Origin: Oligoflexus sp.
GTDB lineage: Bacteria; Bdellovibrionota_B; Oligoflexia; Oligoflexales; Oligoflexaceae
Direction of reading: 5' to 3'
NCBI GenBank assembly: GCA_014377445.1
Contig: JACMPP010000016.1
Location: forward strand, 1 to 64,000
DNA length: 64,000 bases
In this document: piece after piece, positions 33,712-41,804 of the stretch
Position numbering within the stretch: the first letter of the stretch is position 1
Layout of the letters: each line of letters opens with the position of its first letter
Translations under genes and position numbers: made by a program
Notes under the pieces: generated by a model
The model's input: the letters and a program-made list of their open reading frames with translations, nothing else
Databases searched by the model: none
Told to the model about the DNA's origin: nothing

Positions 33712-34212
33712 ATGATCTTTCAATCGCGCAAAACTTTGGCTGCAGTTGCTGTAGCTCTGAGCATGGGCCTAGTGGCTTGCTCTAATGATGAGAAAAAAGC
33801 AGAAGAAGCAGTAACTCCAGCTCCTGCTGAGACACCAGCTACACCCCCAGAACCAGTAGCTGCACCTTCAACTGCTGAAGTAACTGCTCCAGTCTACTTT
33901 GCATTTGATGACTACTCGCTCGACAGCGCTTCCCAAGGTCAGCTCAACAAGCTGAACGAATACCTCAAAGCAAACGGCAAAGCCGTTGTGCAAGTTGAAG
34001 GTCACACTGACGAACGCGGTTCAGTCGAGTACAACTTGGCTCTAGGCCAACGTCGCGCTCAATCTTCTAAGAACTACCTCGTTCAATTGGGCACAGACGC
34101 TAGCCGTCTCCCAACAATCAGCTACGGCGAAGAGCGCCCAGCGGTTGAAGGTGCTGACGAAGCGGCATGGTCTAAAAACCGTCGCGACGAATTCGTTCTT
34201 TCGAACCCATAA
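33712..34212 (+). CDS. pal: Peptidoglycan-associated lipoprotein Pal
   Basis: 166 residues from the ATG at 33712, with CAGGAGA upstream. The signal peptide ends in a lipobox LVAC (Cys23). A proline/alanine linker (PAPAETPATPPEPVAAP) leads to an OmpA-like domain with VYFAFDDYSLDSASQGQLNK, VQVEGHTDERGSVEYNLALG, QRRAQSSKNYL and SYGEERP, the diaminopimelate-binding core. Pal ties the outer membrane to the wall as part of Tol-Pal. No tol genes are in the window. A strong terminator follows, so it is monocistronic, and its third-position codon choice (GCT, CCA, AAC) looks like a highly expressed gene. Confidence 0.97.
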   Translation: MIFQSRKTLAAVAVALSMGLVACSNDEKKAEEAVTPAPAETPATPPEPVAAPSTAEVTAPVYFAFDDYSLDSASQGQLNKLNEYLKANGKAVVQVEGHTDERGSVEYNLALGQRRAQSSKNYLVQLGTDASRLPTISYGEERPAVEGADEAAWSKNRRDEFVLSNP

Positions 34213-34221
34213 GTTCATACG

Positions 34222-34257
34222 AGCCCTCAGACTTTCGAGTCTGAGGGCTTTTATTTT
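34222..34257 (+). terminator. Intrinsic terminator of pal
   Basis: A perfect 12-base-pair stem AGCCCTCAGACT/AGTCTGAGGGCT with a TTCG tetraloop, followed by TTTATTTTT. Confidence 0.93.
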
Positions 34258-34402
34258 TGCAAAAAAAGCCCCAAATCTCCTTCCAGATCAGCCCCTCATT
34301 GCAATCTTCCCATTCCCGAGCTAACATTCCGAGTTCATTGCGTCAGCTCTTTCTGACTCTGTTTGAGTCGCGACTTTCATTTTTTCTGTGGAGGCATCCA
34401 TT

Positions 34403-35968
34403 TTGGAATATTTAGTTAATGGCATAGTGTTTTTACTCACTGCTATCGTCGTTTTCCTTGTTGTTTCAGCCATTAATAAAAAGAATCTGAGTAAGACCTT
34501 TGAAGCCGCTCAGTCCGACTCAGAGCGAATACTTGCCGAGGCTCAAAGCGAAAAAGAGCGAGTCCTTCAGGAAGCTCACAATGAAGCGAAGAACGAAGCG
34601 AAAAACCGTCGCCTGCAGTTTGAAACAGAAGCCAAGAAGCGCCGTACAGAGATCCAGAAGCTCGAAGACAAGGTGAAGGCCCGCGAGCAAACCATCGAAA
34701 AGAAAATCAGCCAGCTTGAGAAGAAAGAGGGCGATCTTGAAAAGATGACCCTTCATCTCAACACGGAAGAAGAACGTCTGAAGGGCCTGATCAAAGCCTC
34801 CGAGCAGGCTGTCGAAGAAAATCGCAAAACACTTGAAACTATTGCCAATTTATCTCAGGAAGAGGCGAAGCGCGAATTGATCCGCTCCCTTGAAGTCGAA
34901 GCGAAGAACGCGGCGCGCGAGACCTTGAAAAAAATCGAGGAAGACACCAAAACGGAAGGCGAGCGCATCGCACGTTCCATGGTTAGTCTCTCCGTTCAAC
35001 GGGTATCGTCTGAGTATGTGAACGATTCGACTGTCACCGTCGTGAGTCTCCCTTCGGACGAAATGAAGGGCCGTATCATCGGTCGTGAAGGCCGTAACAT
35101 TCGCGCCATTGAACAAGCGACTGGCGTCGATCTCATTATCGACGACACGCCCGAGGCGATCATCATCTCCTGCTTCAATCCAGTTCGCCGCGAAATCGCG
35201 AATATCTCTCTCCAACGTCTCATCGCCGATGGCCGTATTCACCCGGCTCGCATCGAAGAGACGGTGAAGAAGGTCGGCGAGGAATTTGACCAAATCATTC
35301 AAGAGAACGGCGAGCAGGCTGCTTTCGATACGGGTATCACCGATCTTCACCCTGAACTCCTCCGCTGCCTCGGCAAGCTCAAGTATCGCACTGCGGGTGC
35401 CCAGACTGTCTTGCAACATGCGGTCGAAGTCGCACATATTTGCGGCATCATGGCTGGTGAAATGGGCTTGAACGTTAAGAAAGCCAAGCGCGTGGGACTT
35501 CTCCACGACATTGGTAAGGCTGTCGACCAGGAGACAGAAGGCCACCACTCGAAAATCGGTGCTGACCTCTGTGCCAAATACAACGAATCGCAGGAAGTGA
35601 TTGATGCCGTTATGAACCATCATAACGAAGATCTCAATCGTGCCTACCCGCTGACCGTTATTGTTCATGCCGCGAACATTCTCTCCGGGCGTCGCCCGGG
35701 TGCGCGCCGTGAAGTTCTCGAGACTTACGTGAAGCGCCTCCAGGACATGGAAGCGATTGTGAATTCGACTCGCGGGATCCAGGGATCTTATGTAATCCAG
35801 GCTGGACGCGAGATCCGGGCCCTGGTAACACCAGAGGGCATCAGCGACAGCGAAGTTGTCGACGTTGCGAATGAAATCGCTCATCGCCTTCGTAAAGAAC
35901 TCACCTTCCCTGGGCAGGTCAAAGTTACTGTACTCCGCGAGAGCAAACATGCGGAATTTGCTAAATGA
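34403..35968 (+). CDS. rny: Ribonuclease Y
   Basis: 521 residues from a TTG at 34403, eight bases after GGAGG (34390-34394). The GTG at 34388 is inside that ribosome site, so TTG is preferred. RNase Y is the membrane-anchored endoribonuclease that starts mRNA decay. It has an N-terminal membrane segment (GIVFLLTAIVVFLVVSAI), a coiled coil to about residue 200, a KH domain with GRIIGREGRNIRAIEQATGV, and an HD domain with QHAVEVAHICG and VGLLHDIGKA. It is followed by ymdB with an ATGA overlap, as in Bacillus. Confidence 0.97.
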   Translation: MEYLVNGIVFLLTAIVVFLVVSAINKKNLSKTFEAAQSDSERILAEAQSEKERVLQEAHNEAKNEAKNRRLQFETEAKKRRTEIQKLEDKVKAREQTIEKKISQLEKKEGDLEKMTLHLNTEEERLKGLIKASEQAVEENRKTLETIANLSQEEAKRELIRSLEVEAKNAARETLKKIEEDTKTEGERIARSMVSLSVQRVSSEYVNDSTVTVVSLPSDEMKGRIIGREGRNIRAIEQATGVDLIIDDTPEAIIISCFNPVRREIANISLQRLIADGRIHPARIEETVKKVGEEFDQIIQENGEQAAFDTGITDLHPELLRCLGKLKYRTAGAQTVLQHAVEVAHICGIMAGEMGLNVKKAKRVGLLHDIGKAVDQETEGHHSKIGADLCAKYNESQEVIDAVMNHHNEDLNRAYPLTVIVHAANILSGRRPGARREVLETYVKRLQDMEAIVNSTRGIQGSYVIQAGREIRALVTPEGISDSEVVDVANEIAHRLRKELTFPGQVKVTVLRESKHAEFAK

Positions 35969-36804
35969 TTCGTATTCTCGCTGCTGGTGACGTTATTGGA
36001 AAGCCAGGGCGAAAAGCCTTGGCTAAACTTCTGCCTCTCGCTCGCGAGACCTTTAAGCCTGACATCGTCATTGTAAATGGCGAAAATGCCGCAGGCGGCT
36101 TCGGTCTCACCAAAAAAATCTACGATCAATTCATTAATAATTTCGGCATCGACTGCGTGACAATGGGTAACCATTGGCACGACAAGCCGGAAATACACAA
36201 CTTTGCGCCGACCGCAGAGCGCCTTGTGCTGCCGGCGAACATGATGAACGTGGGCGACAACGCCCTCGCCTTTCGGGTTCTGCAAACGGCTGATGGCACC
36301 CCTTTCGCTGTGATCAACCTGATCGGCAAGGCCTTCATGCATGCCGATAACCGTGACTTCTTCAAGCCGGTTGACGATATTCTGGCGAATCTGCCGTCTC
36401 AGTGCCGTATTCGCATCGTCGATTTTCACGGTGAAGCCACCAGTGAAAAACAGGCTTTGGGTCACTATTTAAAGGGCCGAGCCTCGCTGGTCTATGGTAC
36501 TCATAGTCACGTACCGACAGCCGATGAACGCATCTTTGAAGGTGGTACCGGTTATACGACCGATCTCGGCATGACAGGCCCCTATGACTCTGTCATTGGC
36601 ATTCGGACAGAAGCCGCTCTTTTGCGCATGCAAACGGGCGACAGAAAACGCTTCGAGCCAGCGACAAACGATTTGTGGTTTTGCTTTGTGCTTGCTGACA
36701 TCGACCCGACTAACGGAAAGTGCATCAAGATTGAACGGTTTCGTTGGGAATGGGACGTTATCAAAAAGCGACTTGAACTCGATGATAGTGAAGAGGGAAT
36801 CTAA
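35965..36804 (+). CDS. ymdB: YmdB-family metallophosphoesterase
   Basis: 279 residues; the ATG overlaps the rny stop. Metal-binding motifs of the YmdB (TIGR00282) family are present: ILAAGDVIGKPGR, VNGENAAGGFGLT, MGNHWHD, DFHGEATSEK, YGTHSHVPTAD and GTGYTTDLGMTGP. In Bacillus the protein hydrolyses 2',3'-cyclic nucleotides and affects RNase Y-dependent RNA turnover; the shared operon supports the same link. The last 30 residues (FRWEWDVIKKRLELDDSEEGI) extend past the usual end of the family. Confidence 0.95.
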   Translation: MIRILAAGDVIGKPGRKALAKLLPLARETFKPDIVIVNGENAAGGFGLTKKIYDQFINNFGIDCVTMGNHWHDKPEIHNFAPTAERLVLPANMMNVGDNALAFRVLQTADGTPFAVINLIGKAFMHADNRDFFKPVDDILANLPSQCRIRIVDFHGEATSEKQALGHYLKGRASLVYGTHSHVPTADERIFEGGTGYTTDLGMTGPYDSVIGIRTEAALLRMQTGDRKRFEPATNDLWFCFVLADIDPTNGKCIKIERFRWEWDVIKKRLELDDSEEGI

Positions 36805-36827
36805 GTCTCTCTCTCATTTTAAGCCGT

Positions 36828-36856
36828 TTGACTTAATAGTTTTGAGCGAATACCAT
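36828..36856 (+). promoter_or_regulatory. Candidate promoter of the 36930 outer-membrane gene
   Basis: TTGACT (36828-36833), 17 bases, TACCAT (36851-36856). It lies 74 bases before the start codon, between ymdB and the barrel gene. Confidence 0.45.
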
Positions 36857-36929
36857 GCCAAGGTTTAAGGGGAATCCTCCAGAACCTCGGATTTCTAAGA
36901 GTTTTCATCTCAGATTAGAAAGGACGCGC

Positions 36930-38504
36930 ATGAGCCGTCGTTCCCTTGCAATTGCTTGCTTTGCAGCCGCTATGATTAGCACCCAGGCCTCGGCTATTTT
37001 TGTTGATGGTCATGGCTACTACGGCGTTCGGGGCGAAGCCCGCACCAAACCCGACAACGTCCCGGCATCAAGCGCCAGCCAATCGATCGATCAGTTTTTC
37101 CGCCTCGATACCGAGCTGCGCGTAAACGATAAATCGAGCGCCTTCATCGAATTCAAAATCTTCGATGATGAACGCGAAAGCTACATGGGCGACAAAGCCG
37201 CCGCTCAACCTTGCCCATCAGGCGCAGCCAACAATCCCAACGCTGAATGCCCGATCACGCAGCAAAACAGCATTGAGCCTCATTACTCACCGTTGCAGCC
37301 TAAAATCACCAAGGCCTTCGTCAAATACTCGATGGACTACTGTCTTCTGACAATCGGTCGTCGTCCCCGCAACTGGGGTATGGGCCTTTTCCTCGATGAT
37401 GGCACCAAGCCCTTCGCAACCGATGCTTCGGTTTTTGATGGCGTGACCTGTGACATCAATATTCAAAAATCTCAGACCCTTGGCTTCTCCGTGGGTTACG
37501 ACAAGATCTCGGAAACCGGCGCGCGCATCCTCAACAGCACGCCTGAAGTCACCGAAAAAGGTCAGACTTACGGCCCGAACAATAACGGCGATGACCTGGA
37601 TCAGCTCTTTTTAACGATCGAGTACAACGATCACCGCGCAAATGCCGGCAAAGGCTTCTCGAAGCAAATCGGTATTTACTTTGCGAATATCATCGGCGGC
37701 GATAACACCAAAACCGATATCAAACTCGCTGACCTTTACCTGAACTTCTTCATGAACAACCTCGTTTGGCAGAACGAACTTTACTTCCGCCTCGGTAAAT
37801 CTGCGGATCCAAGCTTTGCCCTCCTCGGCGGCGTGCGCACACGAAGTCTCGATGAAGGCCGCGTGGAGAACGACGTTCAGTCTATCGCTCTGGCCGGCTC
37901 TCTGGATTACTATCTCGCCCGTTCGGGGGCCTACACCGGGCCTAAAGAATACAACCAGGGCAACGCCACCAGCCAGTCGCTCTTCTTTAACTACGCCTAC
38001 GCTCCAGGTGACAAAGACGGTTACCGCGATGAATACCCGACCGATACAGGCCTCCCTTCGCTTCGCGATAAAAAGGCCAGCGCGGTTGCCTTCCACAGAA
38101 ACTTTAAGCCCGCTCTCCTTCTCTTTAACGGCCGCAAAAGAAACGACGATCGCCGCATCGATGGCGTTTACGATCCTTATCGCGTAATGAACGCCACGGT
38201 TTATAGCCTTGGATATCGTTACAACAGCCTTGAGACCGGTGATTTCGAAGTAAAGGCTGTCACAGCTTCACTGAACGAAGCGATGCCGAAAGACCTGACC
38301 GTTCTCGATCAAAAACGCGTGGGTTCCTACGGAACCAGTCTTGGCGTGGAAGTCGACTTCTCCTACAGCAAAAAGCTCAGCAAAGAATTTGAGTTTGGTG
38401 CCGCCGCAGCAATTGGCATACCAGGTGATGCCCAAAGAACCCGTGCGGACGAAGATGCCGTGAACAACTATATGATTCAATCCTACGCGGCGTTTCACTT
38501 CTAA
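36930..38504 (+). CDS. Large outer-membrane beta-barrel protein, porin/alginate-export-like
   Basis: 524 residues from the ATG at 36930, with AAAGGA six bases upstream. A signal peptide ends at TQASA (residue 22). The mature chain alternates short strands with polar loops, contains RPRNWGMGLFLDDGT (a motif position seen in alginate-export/DUF1302-like barrels), and ends in the outer-membrane signature YAAFHF with terminal Phe. Several loops are Asp/Asn/Gly rich (NNNGDDLD, GGDNTKTD) and may bind calcium. It has its own promoter and terminator. Transport substrate unknown. Confidence 0.8.
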   Translation: MSRRSLAIACFAAAMISTQASAIFVDGHGYYGVRGEARTKPDNVPASSASQSIDQFFRLDTELRVNDKSSAFIEFKIFDDERESYMGDKAAAQPCPSGAANNPNAECPITQQNSIEPHYSPLQPKITKAFVKYSMDYCLLTIGRRPRNWGMGLFLDDGTKPFATDASVFDGVTCDINIQKSQTLGFSVGYDKISETGARILNSTPEVTEKGQTYGPNNNGDDLDQLFLTIEYNDHRANAGKGFSKQIGIYFANIIGGDNTKTDIKLADLYLNFFMNNLVWQNELYFRLGKSADPSFALLGGVRTRSLDEGRVENDVQSIALAGSLDYYLARSGAYTGPKEYNQGNATSQSLFFNYAYAPGDKDGYRDEYPTDTGLPSLRDKKASAVAFHRNFKPALLLFNGRKRNDDRRIDGVYDPYRVMNATVYSLGYRYNSLETGDFEVKAVTASLNEAMPKDLTVLDQKRVGSYGTSLGVEVDFSYSKKLSKEFEFGAAAAIGIPGDAQRTRADEDAVNNYMIQSYAAFHF

Positions 38505-38522
38505 GATTTGATTCAGACCCAC

Positions 38523-38562
38523 GGACGCGCAGCCCTCATCCATGGGCTTCGTGTCCTTTTTT
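38523..38562 (+). terminator. Intrinsic terminator of the barrel gene
   Basis: Stem GGACGCGCAGCCC (38523-38535) with GGGCTTCGTGTCC (38544-38556), one wobble and one mismatch, loop of eight, followed by six T. Confidence 0.75.
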
Positions 38563-38570
38563 CTTTTCCT

Positions 38571-38599
38571 TTCCGCTCCGCAGCGGATTTTCGTATAAT
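38571..38599 (+). promoter_or_regulatory. Candidate promoter of the ArgH-like/dapA/dapB operon
   Basis: A perfect TATAAT at 38594-38599 lies 31 bases before the ATG at 38630. TTCCGC at 38571-38576 gives a 17-base spacer but matches the -35 poorly. Confidence 0.45.
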
Positions 38600-38629
38600 C
38601 GAGCACGACTAGCCTTAAGGAGTGCCGAT

Positions 38630-40009
38630 ATGCGACTCAGCGATATGCCCGCTTTGAAGAAAATTGACCACGCCTATCACGCTCCTTTTTTAACAGCATG
38701 TACGGCTGCTCTTACAGCCCATGGATATTTGACGGATAGCGAAAGCGAGCAGCTCCGGATTCAACTTAAAGACCGGCATCGCTTTCAAGACGGTGAGCCC
38801 CTGTTCCAACAATTGACGTCAGAGAAAAATGCTGCCTTCGCCATCCTGCAAGCTCGTCTTGGACCCTATAATTTCAGTAGTTTGCTCTTTCGCTGGACTA
38901 CGGCGAAAGCACTTGAAAACTTCAATTACGCGATCTGGAGTTCGGCTCAGGAGCTTTTAAACAAAGCCGAACTCATGTTCAACCAGCCCTTCTATCTCTA
39001 TTCAGGCAAAACCTGCGTGCAACGCGGGCCTTTCTCCTATTTTCTGGTTGAAACCGCCGGTGAGCTGCACAAGAACGCCGATGACCTACACCAACTGGTT
39101 CGTGATCTCAAGCGCTGGTCGATTCGTCGTAAAACCGACGATTCCTTTGAAGTAACGTTGGCTACGCATCTCGGCTTTGAAACCGATGAGGACGTCGGTC
39201 TCGCCGAATGGAAATTGCACGAACTCCTGCGCAAAACCTGGCTGCAGCTCGAGCTTCTGGTTGAGTTCAATTACCATGTTTTAAAGCAGTTAAGTGCCAA
39301 CGTTAAAATGGAGCACGAGGAACCAAGGCTGCGCTTTCTGCTGGAGGATTTTCAAAGCATCCTGATGAGTTCAAAAGGAACGGCTCCTATCGATTTTAGC
39401 ACAGCGGATGTGATGGAAAGCAAACGTCTGCGCATGCTTGCGGCGATGGGCGAGTGTAAGGATATCGCCACAGAGTTTTACCAAGGCCTCCTCGATACAT
39501 TGAAAACCAGCCGCATACCCAGTCAAGTCCCTAATATTTGGCCTGAAAACGAGAGTCGATCGATCATCAACCATCTTTTAGATCGCGGCATTGGCATCAC
39601 TGATGCTAGACAAGCTCTGGCAGCCCTTGTTTCCTACTGCCAGGATCACGCTGTAAGTCCTGAGCAATTGCTCGAAGCCGAGCTGCAAAAAATACATCCG
39701 TTTTTTGATAACAATTCGTCGCTTTTCCTTCGGAAAGCTTCGACCACAGACCGTTTGAGTGAGTCTTTTAACGAAGAAAAGCACCAAATTGTCCATAAGA
39801 AAGATCACCTTTTGCAGAGCATCAACCAGCGCCTCCTCGGCATTACAGTTGTAGTCTTTTTACTCGTGAATCTCTGTGGGGCCTGTGGGGTGAAAACCGC
39901 AGCACGCGCAAGTGTTCTTGACGTTAAACCTACCGTCCCCTACCATGCAGAGCAACGCAATTACCCGAAGAAAAGCAGCGAAGTGCCAGCCGCTCCGCCG
40001 ACTAAATAA
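38630..40009 (+). CDS. Argininosuccinate-lyase-like protein without the catalytic signature, with lipoprotein-like tail
   Basis: 459 residues; AAGGAG precedes the ATG. Helical throughout. The region SRSIINHLLDRGIGITDARQ, ALAALVSYCQDHAVSPEQLL, HPFFDNNSSLFLRKASTTDR (about 320-385) matches the C-terminal part of argininosuccinate lyases (ATDLADYLVxKGxPFREAH, a following LVxYCxxxG, then FxEDV and SVxxR). The GSSxMPxKxNP loop with the catalytic Ser is absent, so lyase activity is unlikely. From residue 395 an unrelated tail begins: a hydrophobic segment ending CGACGVK and a proline-rich end PAAPPTK. This resembles the small outer-membrane lipoprotein LptM found beside lysine-synthesis genes. The gene precedes dapA with a TAATG overlap. 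Confidence 0.6.
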   Translation: MRLSDMPALKKIDHAYHAPFLTACTAALTAHGYLTDSESEQLRIQLKDRHRFQDGEPLFQQLTSEKNAAFAILQARLGPYNFSSLLFRWTTAKALENFNYAIWSSAQELLNKAELMFNQPFYLYSGKTCVQRGPFSYFLVETAGELHKNADDLHQLVRDLKRWSIRRKTDDSFEVTLATHLGFETDEDVGLAEWKLHELLRKTWLQLELLVEFNYHVLKQLSANVKMEHEEPRLRFLLEDFQSILMSSKGTAPIDFSTADVMESKRLRMLAAMGECKDIATEFYQGLLDTLKTSRIPSQVPNIWPENESRSIINHLLDRGIGITDARQALAALVSYCQDHAVSPEQLLEAELQKIHPFFDNNSSLFLRKASTTDRLSESFNEEKHQIVHKKDHLLQSINQRLLGITVVVFLLVNLCGACGVKTAARASVLDVKPTVPYHAEQRNYPKKSSEVPAAPPTK

Positions 40010-40020
40010 TGGAGAAAACC

Positions 40021-40917
40021 ATGACGATCAAAGGTGTCTATACAGCTCTTGTTACCCCATTTACGCAGGATGGTCAGGTCGATTGGAAAGCCTTTGATCG
40101 CCTTCTCGATATGCAAGTCAAAGCAGGCATCGACGGGATCGTCATCAGCGGCACGACCGGGGAATCTCCAACCCTCACCGTCGACGAAAAAGTTTCACTC
40201 TTTCGCCGCGCACGCGCCTACCTTCCCGCCTCCGTTCAGGTGATGGCCGGCACAGGTGGCAACTGCACGAAGCAATCGATCGAACTTTCGAAGCTCGCTC
40301 AGGATGCTGGGGCCAACTCCCTCCTGATCGTGACGCCGCCCTACAACAAGCCGACCCTCGCCGGTCTCAAGGCCCACTACGAAGCAATCGGTCAGTCGGT
40401 AAAGATTCCTTTGTGCCTTTACCACGTCCCCGGTCGCACGGCGCAGAAGCTCAGCCCTGAAGATCTCGCAACTCTTTGCGACATCCCCCAGGTCACTGCA
40501 GTGAAAGAAGCGAGCGCGGACCTCTTCCTCTTTTCGAAGGCACTCATTCATTCGAAGGCGAACTACCTTTCGGGCGATGACTTCACCTATCTCCCTTCAC
40601 TCGCTCTCGGGGGTCAGGGGGTTATCAGTGTCGTCACCAACGTTTTCCCGAAAGCCTTTGTCGAATTGACAAAAAGCTTCTGGTCTGGTGACACGAAACG
40701 TGCCCTGGCTCTACACAACACGCTTCTTCCTCTGATCGAAGGACTCTTCCTTGAGGCGAATCCAAGTCCGGCGAAGGATCTGCTGGCTCACATGGGCATC
40801 ATACAAAATACGCTTCGTTTGCCTTTGGTATCCGTACTTCCCTCAACTCACGAAAAATTTTTGAAAACCTTTGGCGAAACCCGCAATCAACTGGTTGAAC
40901 TGGGAGCGTTCGAATGA
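40021..40917 (+). CDS. dapA: 4-hydroxy-tetrahydrodipicolinate synthase DapA
   Basis: 298 residues from the ATG at 40021, five bases after GGAGA; the ATG at 40009 is inside that site. DapA condenses pyruvate with aspartate semialdehyde in the lysine/DAP pathway. Motifs: GVYTALVTPF, SGTTGESPTL with the catalytic Thr, catalytic Tyr134 in LYHVPGRT, and Schiff-base Lys162 in AVKEAS. GDDFTYLPSLALGGQGVISV follows as usual. It is coupled to dapB by an ATGA overlap. Confidence 0.97.
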   Translation: MTIKGVYTALVTPFTQDGQVDWKAFDRLLDMQVKAGIDGIVISGTTGESPTLTVDEKVSLFRRARAYLPASVQVMAGTGGNCTKQSIELSKLAQDAGANSLLIVTPPYNKPTLAGLKAHYEAIGQSVKIPLCLYHVPGRTAQKLSPEDLATLCDIPQVTAVKEASADLFLFSKALIHSKANYLSGDDFTYLPSLALGGQGVISVVTNVFPKAFVELTKSFWSGDTKRALALHNTLLPLIEGLFLEANPSPAKDLLAHMGIIQNTLRLPLVSVLPSTHEKFLKTFGETRNQLVELGAFE

Positions 40918-41705
40918 AGGCGTGGATTCACGGCTACAGCGGACGCATGGGTCAGGAAATTGCGAAGCAGATTCATTCTCATCCCACGGACTGGACCTTG
41001 ACCGGTGGCAGTTCTGCGAAAGGACTTTACTACCATGAGCAGGAAGGCATCAGTTGGGATCGATTTGAAAATCTGCTGGGTGAAGCGGATGTTCTCATCG
41101 ACTTCTCGTCTGTGGCGGGCAATAAAGAGCTCTTAAACGCACTTCTTACGCAGGGTAATATTCCAACTGCTCTGCTCATTGGATCCACTGGCCTCAGTCC
41201 GGAAGTGATCACTCAATGGCAGGTGATCGCCACCGCGAAAAAGTTCGCAGTGCTCCTCGCTCCAAACACGAGTTTGGGAATTTTGCTTTTGCACCAAGTC
41301 TCCAAACTTTTGGGCGAAGTCCTGAGTCCGCTGAATTTTGATATCGAAATTCTGGAATCGCATCATCGCGCGAAGATCGATGCTCCGAGCGGGACTGCAA
41401 AATTTCTGGCCAATGGTCTGGCCGAGACACTCGGTAAAAAAGTAAAAACAAATCGCGAAGGCAAACGAGAACACGATGAAATCGGTGTAACCGCACTTCG
41501 GGGCGGAAGCGTCTTTGGTGAACATGAGATTCACTATCTTGGGGATGAAGAAGAGATACGTGTTACGCATCGCGCTCTTTCAAGAAGTCTTTTCGCCAAA
41601 GGTGCGCTTTTGCTAGCACAATGGGTCCGCGAACAAAAACCCGGATTCTACCGACTCGAAGATATTCGCATCGAAGAGATGATCTCTTTGATTCGGCAGA
41701 AATAA
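40914..41705 (+). CDS. dapB: 4-hydroxy-tetrahydrodipicolinate reductase DapB
   Basis: 263 residues, start overlapping dapA by four bases. N-terminal nucleotide-binding motif IHGYSGRMGQEI, strand DVLIDFSS, GSTGLS and APNTSLGILLL. The substrate site is ESHHRAKIDAPSGTA with the catalytic His-His-x3-K. C-terminal domain has RGGSVFGEHEIHYLGDEEEI. This is the second step of DAP synthesis, supplying both lysine and the wall diaminopimelate recycled by Mpl. A bidirectional-looking terminator follows. Confidence 0.97.
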   Translation: MKAWIHGYSGRMGQEIAKQIHSHPTDWTLTGGSSAKGLYYHEQEGISWDRFENLLGEADVLIDFSSVAGNKELLNALLTQGNIPTALLIGSTGLSPEVITQWQVIATAKKFAVLLAPNTSLGILLLHQVSKLLGEVLSPLNFDIEILESHHRAKIDAPSGTAKFLANGLAETLGKKVKTNREGKREHDEIGVTALRGGSVFGEHEIHYLGDEEEIRVTHRALSRSLFAKGALLLAQWVREQKPGFYRLEDIRIEEMISLIRQK

Positions 41706-41723
41706 AATTCATAAGAAACAGAA

Positions 41724-41759
41724 AGCGCGGCAGTCGATGATGACTGTCGCGCTTTTTTA
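41724..41759 (+). terminator. Intrinsic terminator after dapB
   Basis: A 12-base-pair stem AGCGCGGCAGTC (41724-41735) with GACTGTCGCGCT (41742-41753), one wobble, loop GATGAT, followed by seven T. Confidence 0.88.
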
Positions 41760-41804
41760 TAATTCTAAAATATTAGGGAATGGTACGGCCGATGAACTCA
41801 GGAA

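Noticed and set aside
34850-35950. 366-codon open frame on the minus strand opposite rny
   Set aside because: An antisense shadow of RNase Y; the sequence has no recognisable protein features.
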